From the NCBI GenBank assembly GCA_903854455.1, contig CAINWJ010000091.1, forward strand, positions 1-6,079: a stretch of 6,079 nt of DNA. The letters are read 5' to 3'. The notes below the pieces were generated by a model. The model was not told the origin of the DNA and did not search any database. It saw nothing but the letters and a program-made list of their open reading frames with translations. Positions 1 to 6,079 of this stretch are shown piece after piece (the stretch's first letter is position 1; each line of letters begins with the position of its first letter). The position numbers and the translations under genes are program-made. The DNA comes from Candidatus Peribacteria bacterium. GTDB lineage: Bacteria > Patescibacteriota > Gracilibacteria > Peribacterales > Peribacteraceae.

Positions 1-358
1 AACGAAAGACCGCCGAGCCCTGATGGCAGCCATCCGTGCCACCGGTGCCACCGCCGGCATCGCGCTCAATCCGAAGACACCGGTGTCTGCGATCGATGAT
101 GTCGTTGCCGAGATTGATATGGTTCTGATCATGTCGGTAGAACCCGGCTTCGGCGGACAATCATTCATGCCGGAAACGCTCGAGAAGGTCAGGGCATTGA
201 GAGTGAAGCATCCGAACCTGATGATCCAGATGGACGGCGGGATCGATACGACGACTGCGCCGCTGGCACGCAAGGCAGGGGCGAATAATCTGGTAGCAGG
301 AAGCGCGATATTTAAAGCGAAAGATAGGAAGGAGGCGATTGCGATGATAAGGGGATAA
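1..358 (+). CDS. rpe: Ribulose-phosphate 3-epimerase, C-terminal part (5' end outside window)
   Basis: The enzyme interconverts D-ribulose 5-phosphate and D-xylulose 5-phosphate in the cytosolic pentose phosphate pathway. The frame is open from base 2, so the gene starts upstream of the window; the ATG at 23 is internal. About 118 residues are visible, roughly the second half of a family that is usually near 220 residues. Visible family landmarks, in order, are the strand and loop AGIALNPKTP, the strand VLIMSVEPGFGGQSF, and MDGGID, whose Asp corresponds to the second catalytic and metal-binding acid of the TIM barrel. The phosphate-binding loop near the end reads LVAGSAIF. The N-terminal half, with the metal-binding histidines and first catalytic Asp, is not in view, so activity cannot be judged fully. 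The stop is TAA, followed after 12 bases by a large hairpin that may end the transcript. No truncation or frameshift is seen in the visible part. Confidence 0.93.
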   Translation, partial: TKDRRALMAAIRATGATAGIALNPKTPVSAIDDVVAEIDMVLIMSVEPGFGGQSFMPETLEKVRALRVKHPNLMIQMDGGIDTTTAPLARKAGANNLVAGSAIFKAKDRKEAIAMIRG

Positions 359-370
359 AAGGATTTCAAA

Positions 371-448
371 GAAACCAAGGAAACCAAAGTAACCAAGGAT
401 GAACGATTGTTCGTCGGCTTCTTTGGTTTCCTTGGACTCCTTGGTTTC
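371..448. repeat. Inverted repeat made of ACCAAGG-type words (large intergenic hairpin)
   Basis: Three consecutive 9-10 nt words (GAAACCAAGG, AAACCAAAG, TAACCAAGG; 371-398) are mirrored on the right by CTTTGGTTT, CCTTGG and CCTTGGTTTC (421-448). Bases 375-389 pair perfectly with 421-435 (15 bp). An inner stem pairs 398-404 with 409-415 around the loop GATT. Alternatively, 371-380 pairs perfectly with 439-448. It lies between the rpe stop and the ftsH start. No T-tract follows directly, so a terminator role is possible but not shown. The right arm ends about 20 bp before the putative ftsH -10 hexamer. The structure is directly visible; its function is not known. Confidence 0.8.
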
Positions 449-467
449 CTCTCGTCCTGTTCCCCGC

Positions 468-473
468 TACACT
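468..473 (+). promoter_or_regulatory. Putative ftsH -10 hexamer, TACACT, immediately before the start
   Basis: TACACT matches four of six positions of TATAAT and ends 7 nt before the ftsH ATG. Initiation at the usual distance would fall on or next to the A of the ATG, giving a leaderless mRNA. No convincing -35 is seen, and the expected place lies at the end of the TTGG-word repeat. The discriminator is GC-rich (CCCCGGC). Confidence 0.4.
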
Positions 474-480
474 CCCCGGC

Positions 481-2334
<1,854 letters not shown>

Positions 2335-2360
2335 ACCCGCCGCGTAGCATCAGCTTGCAG

Positions 2361-2400
2361 CTAATGGTCGCACGGCTCTCGGAGCCGTGGCATTCCATAG
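2361..2400. repeat. Bulged hairpin after ftsH, possible terminator
   Basis: CACGGCTC (2371-2378) pairs perfectly with GAGCCGTG (2382-2389) around a TCG loop. CTAATGG (2361-2367) pairs with CCATAG (2395-2400) with one bulged base, giving a two-part stem. It lies 26 nt after the ftsH stop and just before the GNAT gene's -10-like hexamer. There is no T-run after it, so it is at best a non-canonical terminator; it could also protect the 3' end of the mRNA. Confidence 0.5.
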
Positions 2401-2411
2401 ACATGTGATTC

Positions 2412-2417
2412 TATACT
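2412..2417 (+). promoter_or_regulatory. Putative GNAT gene -10 hexamer, TATACT
   Basis: TATACT matches five of six positions of TATAAT and ends 10 nt before the ATG at 2428, so initiation would fall about 3 nt before or at the start codon. No -35 match is seen about 17 bp upstream, and no Shine-Dalgarno lies between hexamer and start. This hexamer argues against using the TTG at 2419, which would lie upstream of the predicted transcript. Confidence 0.45.
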
Positions 2418-2427
2418 GTTGCCCGCA

Positions 2428-2838
2428 ATGTCAGTGATGATCCATCAGCCGCAGGAGAAGGACATTGATGCAATGCTCGTCTTTGACAAGCACATCAACA
2501 GAGACACCATGCTGAAGAAACTGCAGTCGGGAGAGCTGTTTGTCGCCCGTGACAACGGCAACATCGTTGGATACGCCCGTTACGGTTTCTTTTGGGACGA
2601 ACTGCCATTCTTGAATCTCATCATTGTGTCGACAAAAGCCCGGGAACAAGGTGTCGGCACCATGATGATGGATCATTGGGAAGAGGCCATGCGACTACAA
2701 GGATTCAAGAAAGTACTGACCTCTTCTCTTGTTGATGAAACGGCTCAACATTTCTATCGAAAACGTGGATACCATGATATCGGCAGCTTCGTGCTACCTG
2801 GTGAAACTACTGAAATTTTGTTCCTGAAGGAACTGTAG
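2428..2838 (+). CDS. GNAT family N-acetyltransferase
   Basis: This is a single-domain acetyltransferase of 136 residues that would transfer an acetyl group from acetyl-CoA to an amine; the substrate cannot be told from the sequence. The GNAT fold is visible in order: an N-terminal strand and helix (IHQPQEKDIDAMLVFD); a strand pair around FVARDNGNIVGYARYGF (about 38-54); the beta-4 strand LNLIIVSTKAREQGVG with the pyrophosphate-binding motif RxxGxG at 72-77; and the C-terminal motif HFYRKRGY (108-115), a typical GNAT helix ending. Length is normal for a minimal GNAT. I prefer the ATG at 2428; the in-frame TTG at 2419 would add three residues, and the ATG at 2437 would remove three. It appears to be its own transcription unit, separated from ftsH by a hairpin and promoter and followed after about 110 nt by an intrinsic terminator. 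The stop is TAG. Confidence 0.88.
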   Translation: MSVMIHQPQEKDIDAMLVFDKHINRDTMLKKLQSGELFVARDNGNIVGYARYGFFWDELPFLNLIIVSTKAREQGVGTMMMDHWEEAMRLQGFKKVLTSSLVDETAQHFYRKRGYHDIGSFVLPGETTEILFLKEL

Positions 2839-2871
2839 ATTTTCTATCTTCTTCCCCGCACTCCTGAAAAC

Positions 2872-2916
2872 AATTGACGATTTTCCGTGCGAGGAGGGAC
2901 AATAATGATGTCAATT
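2872..2916. repeat. Inverted repeat AATTGAC ... GTCAATT in a spacer
   Basis: AATTGAC (2872-2878) and its exact reverse complement GTCAATT (2910-2916) are 31 nt apart. Each half contains a -35-like TTGAC (TTGACG on +, TTGACA on -), pointing at each other. Between them lies a purine-rich GAGGAGGGA (2891-2899) that could pair partly with CTCCT (2861-2865). This could be an operator pair, opposed promoters or an RNA fold. No convincing -10 was found at normal spacing for either half. Confidence 0.35.
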
Positions 2917-2949
2917 CATGAGTCACCCTGCACGGGGCAATATCGAATC

Positions 2950-2971
2950 CCACCTCTTCGGGGGTGGTTTT
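2950..2971 (+). terminator. Intrinsic terminator with a TTCG tetraloop
   Basis: CCACCTC (2950-2956) pairs with GGGGTGG (2961-2967) through 7 bp (one G-T pair) around the very stable loop TTCG. TTTT follows at 2968-2971. The orientation suits transcripts from the GNAT gene. On the opposite strand the stem is not followed by T residues, so it should not serve the protease gene as a classical terminator. The same GGGTGG can also pair with ACCAC downstream, so an alternative fold exists. Confidence 0.6.
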
Positions 2972-2994
2972 CGAATACCACTCGATTTGCTTCT

Positions 2995-3474
2995 TTATGA
3001 GAGACGGAAACGAGGAATGATCCAGAGCTTCCGGTCCGGTCCGTGAAACGTCAAATCAAATTTTTCCAGGCACTGATAATAGCCAAGCAATACAACCGGC
3101 TCATGTTCCGCAAAGTAGACTGTGCCTTTCCATCGGATCGGTCGATAGCCCGGAACATCGATGCTGTAACCGATCTGCCGCTGAGAAGGCAGTGCAATAA
3201 ATCTACCACCGCCTGCACAATCAATCGTCACTTTCTTTGTGTCATCAAGTTCGATCTGAAGATAATGTGCGACCTGCAGAGGGAGAATCGTCAGATCAGA
3301 ACCTGTGTCTACGAGCGCGCGTCCGATGGGAAGTTTTTGATTCCCATAAGAGAAAACCACCGGCAAGTACGGTCGAAAGGAATATCCATGACTGCCTTCG
3401 CATTTAACGTAGGGAATTTCCACTGATGCCTGCAAAGTATGAATGCGACGGAACCAAATCGTACCGAATGGCAT
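2995..3474 (-). CDS. Retropepsin-like aspartic protease
   Basis: This is a small clan AA (pepsin/retropepsin fold) protease of 159 residues. Such single-domain enzymes act as homodimers, each subunit giving one catalytic Asp. The catalytic motif is ALVDTGSDLTILP with DTGS at 56-59; a flap-like stretch (CAGGGRFIALPS, about 86-97) follows; the hydrophobic-hydrophobic-Gly element is VVLLGYYQCLEKFDLTF (127-143), like the family's usual LLG ... FDVTF ending. No signal peptide or membrane segment is seen, so it is probably cytosolic. The start is uncertain. The frame is open up to 3546, but its first 24 residues are read from DUF5678-like coding sequence and look spurious. ATG at 3474 is taken here; family-like sequence begins near EIPYVKC, so GTG at 3423 (142 residues) is a real alternative. 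It overlaps the upstream DUF5678-like gene on the same strand, which suggests translational coupling. The target is unknown. Confidence 0.8.
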   Translation of the reverse strand: MPFGTIWFRRIHTLQASVEIPYVKCEGSHGYSFRPYLPVVFSYGNQKLPIGRALVDTGSDLTILPLQVAHYLQIELDDTKKVTIDCAGGGRFIALPSQRQIGYSIDVPGYRPIRWKGTVYFAEHEPVVLLGYYQCLEKFDLTFHGPDRKLWIIPRFRLS

Positions 3475-3592
3475 CTTTATCTTTCCGTGCTCCGACTTTC
3501 TTGACGAGCGTACCCAGCTCACGGCTTGTCGCCACCACTTTCTCACCGTTGCTTTCCACCCATTTGCCTGCGTTTTTCTTCGAGAAGATCAT
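3404..3592 (-). CDS. DUF5678-like small protein upstream of the protease
   Basis: This 62-residue protein has the DUF5678 pattern: GKWVESNGEKVVATSRELGTLV (residues 9-30) followed by a basic stretch and a strand near AIRYDLVP (about 45-52). In that family a GKWVA strand is followed by a second strand, VVASG, and a helix. The function of DUF5678 is not established. The last ten or so residues (after DLVPSHS) overlap the protease frame and go beyond the usual domain end. It starts with ATG at 3592 and has a promoter-like pair just upstream, but no Shine-Dalgarno. It is on the same strand as the retropepsin gene and overlaps it by 71 nt if ATG 3474 is the protease start, or by 20 nt if GTG 3423 is. 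The pairing suggests that the two proteins work together, for example as partner or substrate adaptor; that is an inference. Family assignment is from recalled pattern, not a search. Confidence 0.68.
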   Translation of the reverse strand: MIFSKKNAGKWVESNGEKVVATSRELGTLVKKVGARKDKDAIRYDLVPSHSYFAGISGNSLR

Positions 3593-3601
3593 AAGGTGAT
3601 A

Positions 3602-3630
3602 AGAATACTACAATGGAATGAATCCGTCAC
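3602..3630 (-). promoter_or_regulatory. Putative promoter of the DUF5678/protease pair
   Basis: Read on the minus strand, GTGACG (3630-3625, four of six matches to TTGACA) is followed after exactly 17 bp by TATTCT (3607-3602, four of six matches to TATAAT). The -10 ends 9 nt before the ATG at 3592, predicting a leader of only 2-3 nt. It lies in the divergent spacer shared with purB. Confidence 0.45.
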
Positions 3631-3667
3631 TCAAGAAAAATCCAGGGGGCAATGCCAGGAACGAACG

Positions 3668-3676
3668 TGTTACAAT
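3668..3676 (+). promoter_or_regulatory. Putative purB extended -10 promoter, TGTTACAAT
   Basis: TG-T-TACAAT is a good extended -10 element (five of six matches in the hexamer). It ends 6 nt before the purB ATG at 3683, so initiation would fall on the start codon and the mRNA would be leaderless. No Shine-Dalgarno is present; AGGA lies too far upstream and before the hexamer. This placement supports ATG 3683 as the true start. Confidence 0.55.
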
Positions 3677-3682
3677 CCGCAC

Positions 3683-4996
3683 ATGCAACCCCTCTCCCCT
3701 CTCGACGGACGGTACGCCTCCAAGGTCGATGCCCTCCGTGCGTTCTTCAGCGAAGAAGCATTGATCCGCTCGCGGCTCTTCGTGGAAGTCAGCTACTTCG
3801 GAGCACTGGGGGATGAAGAAGGTGTCAAAGAACTGAGGCCGCTTGGCGCACGGCAGAAGAAAGCGCTGCAGCAGATGATCGATGAGTTCTCGGAGGTGGA
3901 TGCGAAGAAAGTGAAGGAGATCGAGAAGACGACAAACCACGACGTGAAAGCGGTTGAATATTTCCTGCGCAGAGAACTGGAGAAAGTAGCCGGAGCCAAG
4001 GTGAAGACCGAGTTCGTGCACTTCGCGCTGACGAGTGAAGATGTGAATAATCTTGCCTACGGCATCCTCATCCATGATGCGCTGTCCCGCGTGCTCCGTC
4101 CGGAACTGCAGGCAATGATGGCAGCGGTTCGATCCATCGCCTCCGCCAATCGAAGCAGACCAATGCTTGCACTGACGCACGGACAACCCGCAACGCCAAC
4201 CACACTCGGCAAGGAACTGATGGTGTTCGTGGAACGGTTGGAGCGCCAGCGCGACCAGCTCAAGACCTTCAAAATGCAGGGCAAGTTCGGCGGTGCCGTC
4301 GGCACGTATGCCGCGCACAAAGCCGCGTATCCGGATGTCCGCTGGGAGCGCTTCGGCGAGCGATTCATCAAGTCTCTCGGTCTCAGCCCGATCGTCGCCA
4401 CGACACAGATCAACCCGCACGATGATCTGGCGGAACTGTCACACCTCTACGTCCGCATCAACACAATTCTCCTGGGATTGTGTCGCGACATCTGGTCGTA
4501 CATCTCACGCGGTGTATTCACACAGAGGGTGATCAAAGGCGAAGTGGGATCGTCGACGATGCCGCATAAAGTGAACCCCATCGACTTCGAGAATGCAGAA
4601 GGGAACCTCGGCCTTTCCACTTCGCTCTTCAATCATTTCGCGGAGAAGCTGCCGGTGAGTCGTCTCCAGCGCGATCTGTCCGACTCCACCGTCCAACGCA
4701 ACCTCGGCGTCGCGTTCGGCTACCACCTGCTCGCACTGAAGTCGATCGAGAAGGGCTTAAAGAAACTCTCCGTCGACAAGCAGTACCTGGAAGACGAATT
4801 GGCTGCGCATCCGGAAGTCCTGGGCGAAGCGGTTCAGACCATCATGCGACGACGAGGAATCAGCGATGCCTACGAGCGGATGAAATCACTCACCCGTGGC
4901 AAGAGGATCACGATTGCCGAACTTGAATCTTTTATGGAAAAGCAGGGATTCACGGACCCAGAGAAGAGAAGGGTGCTGGGGATGATCGGAAAGTAA
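3683..4996 (+). CDS. purB: Adenylosuccinate lyase
   Basis: PurB catalyses two fumarate-releasing steps of purine synthesis: SAICAR to AICAR, and adenylosuccinate to AMP. It is a cytosolic homotetramer of the fumarase/aspartase superfamily. The 437-residue protein resembles the E. coli-type enzyme (456 residues) along its whole length: start SPLDGRY (5-11), TTNHDVKAVEYFL (83-95), HFALTSEDVNN (113-123), catalytic His in THGQPATP (H166), and the superfamily signature GSSTMPHKVNPIDFENAEGN (289-308), whose Ser pair includes the catalytic serine. Then come LPVSRLQRDLSDSTVQRN (323-340) and the C-terminal helix region with RRRGISDAYERMKSLTRGK. All key residues are intact. ATG 3683 is chosen because family homology starts within a few residues; the open frame up to 3443 is antisense to the minus-strand pair. 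The stop is TAA. It is divergent from the DUF5678-like gene and convergent with the ATP-grasp ORF, so probably monocistronic. Confidence 0.96.
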   Translation: MQPLSPLDGRYASKVDALRAFFSEEALIRSRLFVEVSYFGALGDEEGVKELRPLGARQKKALQQMIDEFSEVDAKKVKEIEKTTNHDVKAVEYFLRRELEKVAGAKVKTEFVHFALTSEDVNNLAYGILIHDALSRVLRPELQAMMAAVRSIASANRSRPMLALTHGQPATPTTLGKELMVFVERLERQRDQLKTFKMQGKFGGAVGTYAAHKAAYPDVRWERFGERFIKSLGLSPIVATTQINPHDDLAELSHLYVRINTILLGLCRDIWSYISRGVFTQRVIKGEVGSSTMPHKVNPIDFENAEGNLGLSTSLFNHFAEKLPVSRLQRDLSDSTVQRNLGVAFGYHLLALKSIEKGLKKLSVDKQYLEDELAAHPEVLGEAVQTIMRRRGISDAYERMKSLTRGKRITIAELESFMEKQGFTDPEKRRVLGMIGK

Positions 4997-5033
4997 AATC
5001 GTGAAGTCGGGTAATTGAGTGAGAACCGATCAT
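4982..5033. repeat. 8-bp inverted repeat spanning the purB stop
   Basis: ATGATCGG (4982-4989) and CCGATCAT (5026-5033) are exact reverse complements separated by 36 nt that include the purB TAA. It could form the base of a 3'-end structure in the purB mRNA. It may be chance at this length. Confidence 0.3.
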
Positions 5034-5035
5034 TA

Positions 5036-5156
5036 CAATACCCAATGACCAAGCCTCAATGACCAAATAATTCTCAATAACCAATTCCCAAGAAGCTATT
5101 CTCGTACAGGCATTTTGGTTATTGAACATTGGTCATTTTTTGGTCATTGGTCATTG
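5036..5156. repeat. Palindromic array of CAATGACCAA words between convergent genes
   Basis: The left arm has CAATACCCAA (5036-5045), CAATGACCAA (5043-5052), CAATGACCAA (5057-5066) and CAATAACCAA (5075-5084). The right arm has TTGGTTATTG (5115-5124), TTGGTCATTT (5129-5138), TTGGTCATTG (5140-5149) and TTGGTCATTG (5147-5156). Word order is mirrored: the only TAACC word on the left faces its exact complement on the right, and on both sides the outermost two words overlap by 3 nt. The central loop is 30 nt (5085-5114). The array occupies nearly the whole spacer between purB and the minus-strand ORF and runs into the latter's 3' end. It could act as a bidirectional transcript end; that role is inferred. 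Confidence 0.85.
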
Positions 5157-6079
5157 TGAATTGGACATTTCCCACCTGCCGCCTTCATCAACGTTTCCCC
5201 GAGCATCCGGTGATACCGTTCAATGATCGGATTGCCGCGTGCAGGTCTGAGCCCCGGCGGTGAATTGAGCTCAAATAGCTTCCATCGTCCGTCGGATCCG
5301 AGGCCCAGATCGGCGGAGTAGACGCGGGATGGGAATGCCTCAAGTTGGTGATCGATTGCGAGAGCCATCTCCATTGCCTTCGTCGGAATCCGCTCTTCTT
5401 CAACGAGAATATAGGCACCGCCGAGCGCAAGATTTGAAAGCATCCCACCCGCGGGCGGCATGCGAATCATGGCGTAGGCGAACCGTCCGCCGACGAACGC
5501 CAGACGCAGATCGTGCCGGCCTTCCACCAGGCCGGGGATCCCCCGACTCGTATCGATACATTCCTGGACAATGAGAGGAAACTTCCGATCGTTCATCTTC
5601 GCATCCTTACGCGCACCGATGAAAATCCCCGCCCCACCCTCGCCGTCCGTCGGTTTGATAACCACAGGATCTGCTGTGATCGCCTGCAACGCCTCCGCAT
5701 ATTCCTTCTTCGAAGTGACCACGAACGATCGCGGACAGAATTCCGTGAATCGCTTGTATGTCTCATCTTTGTTGCAGAGAGCATGAAGTGCAGGATCATT
5801 CACCACATTCGTCTCAGCATCGCCGACGAAATCATCTCCCTTGTTGAAAACCACATTGGCATCGATGACATCATCCGATCTCTGAAACGTCTTTCCGTCG
5901 AACACCCAGCCGCCTGCAAATCGATTACCCCCACGAAATGATGCCATACTCCGGACAATTGCGAGTGTGCGCATCAAATCCAAAATCTGGGCTTCGGTGG
6001 TCACATCCAGCGCCGTGGTTGGCTCATCGGCGATCAACAAGTGCGGCCAGCAGCTCAAAGCCATGGCGATGACCGCGCG
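5144..6079 (-). CDS. Chimeric ORF: ABC ATPase fragment joined to an N-terminally truncated ATP-grasp protein
   Basis: The frame is open to the window edge; the first visible ATG (6064) is internal to ABC ATPase sequence. Counting from that ATG, residues 1 to about 35 are an oligopeptide-transporter-type ABC ATPase. From about residue 40 (5947) on, the protein is an ATP-grasp ligase-like enzyme. Landmarks are RGGNRFAGGWVFDG (44-57); VVNDP...NKDETYKRF (87-106); the ATP loop VIKPTDGEGGAGIF (135-148); the adenine-side strand LIVQECID (164-171); RHDLRLAFVGG (183-193); RMPPAGG...NLALGG (201-216); and metal ligands D252 (YSADLG), E265 and N267 (FELN). The catalytic core looks complete. The N-terminal pre-ATP-grasp region expected before RGGN is missing and replaced by the ABC piece. 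Substrate is unknown; ATP-grasp enzymes join a carboxylate to an amine or thiol by way of an acyl phosphate. The last codons (HNDQ and TGA) come from the CAATGACCAA array. It may be a real fusion, a pseudogene after deletion, or an assembly join. MASFRGG at 5947 could be a restart. Confidence 0.75.
   Translation of the reverse strand, partial: RAVIAMALSCWPHLLIADEPTTALDVTTEAQILDLMRTLAIVRSMASFRGGNRFAGGWVFDGKTFQRSDDVIDANVVFNKGDDFVGDAETNVVNDPALHALCNKDETYKRFTEFCPRSFVVTSKKEYAEALQAITADPVVIKPTDGEGGAGIFIGARKDAKMNDRKFPLIVQECIDTSRGIPGLVEGRHDLRLAFVGGRFAYAMIRMPPAGGMLSNLALGGAYILVEEERIPTKAMEMALAIDHQLEAFPSRVYSADLGLGSDGRWKLFELNSPPGLRPARGNPIIERYHRMLGETLMKAAGGKCPIHNDQ
5960..6079 (-). pseudogene. Fragment of oligopeptide/dipeptide ABC transporter ATPase (DppD/OppD type)
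   Basis: The visible residues from the window edge read RAVIAMAL, then the Walker B segment HLLIADEP and the D-loop TTALDV, then EAQILDLMRTLA. This is the characteristic run after the LSGG signature in DppD/OppD-type ATPases, which power peptide import. In that family a strand with the switch histidine (ITHD) should follow about 20 residues later; instead the sequence turns into ATP-grasp protein near 5950-5960. The ATPase therefore lacks its switch histidine and C-terminal part and cannot be functional as it stands. The Walker A part lies outside the window, so I cannot say whether the rest of the gene is intact. Confidence 0.7.

Noticed and set aside
2419..2427. TTG start for the GNAT gene
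   Set aside because: It lies within 2 nt of the TATACT hexamer, upstream of the predicted transcript start, and adds no conserved residues.
2962..2983. tRNA T-arm-like hairpin with TTCGAAT
   Set aside because: The loop has 8 rather than 7 bases when the stem pairs, and no acceptor, anticodon or D arm could be placed around it.
3043..3426. Plus-strand 127-codon frame
   Set aside because: It is fully antisense to the protease gene, which has a clear catalytic motif; its translation shows no family features.
3475..3546. N-terminal extension of the retropepsin to ATG 3546
   Set aside because: These 24 codons are another frame of the DUF5678-like coding sequence; the basic, Trp-rich residues do not look like the family.
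3443..3682. In-frame N-terminal extension of purB (80 codons)
   Set aside because: It is antisense to the DUF5678-like and protease genes, has no family-like sequence, and a good -10 element sits just before ATG 3683, where homology begins.
3608..4420. 270-codon minus-strand frame opposite purB
   Set aside because: It is antisense to a complete adenylosuccinate lyase; the His/Leu/Arg-rich translation is typical of a shadow frame.
5036..5156. CRISPR-like array
   Set aside because: The units are only 10 nt, partly overlapping, and arranged as inverted arms rather than direct repeats with uniform spacers.

Overview
The window looks like part of a small bacterial genome with moderate GC. It carries housekeeping genes (rpe, ftsH, purB), small accessory genes and short structured intergenic spacers. 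Several things suggest the candidate phyla radiation (Patescibacteria), perhaps a Peregrinibacteria/Peribacteria-like lineage: no start with a good Shine-Dalgarno among the four genes whose 5' ends are visible, a DUF5678-like/retropepsin-like gene pair, an ATP-grasp protein of a type I associate with that group, and word-like inverted repeats between genes. This placement is an inference from gene style, not a measured phylogeny. TGA appears to be an ordinary stop: ftsH and the ATP-grasp ORF both end in TGA, and no long frame reads through one.

Layout. Bases 1-358 hold the C-terminal half of ribulose-phosphate 3-epimerase (+). Bases 371-448 hold a large imperfect hairpin built from repeated ACCAAGG words. 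ftsH (membrane AAA+ zinc protease, +) spans 481-2334 and is followed by a hairpin at 2361-2400. A GNAT acetyltransferase (+) spans 2428-2838. The spacer 2839-2994 is rich in dyads and contains a good intrinsic terminator. On the minus strand, a DUF5678-like small protein (3404-3592) overlaps a downstream retropepsin-like aspartic protease (2995-3474). purB (adenylosuccinate lyase, +) spans 3683-4996 and is divergent from the DUF5678-like gene. A second word-like inverted repeat (5036-5156) lies between purB and a convergent minus-strand ORF (5144 to the window edge). In that ORF, the end of an oligopeptide-type ABC ATPase is joined in frame to an ATP-grasp protein that lacks its N-terminal part.

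The genes do not form an obvious pathway. rpe serves the pentose phosphate pathway, purB serves purine and AMP synthesis, and ftsH serves membrane protein quality control. Each gene or pair seems to be its own transcription unit. The clearest unifying signal is in the 5' regions: ftsH, the GNAT gene, purB and the DUF5678-like gene each have a -10-like hexamer ending 6-10 nt before the start codon and no Shine-Dalgarno sequence. This implies leaderless or nearly leaderless mRNAs. The other points most worth checking are the chimeric ORF at the right edge, the two palindromic word arrays, and the overlapping DUF5678/protease pair.
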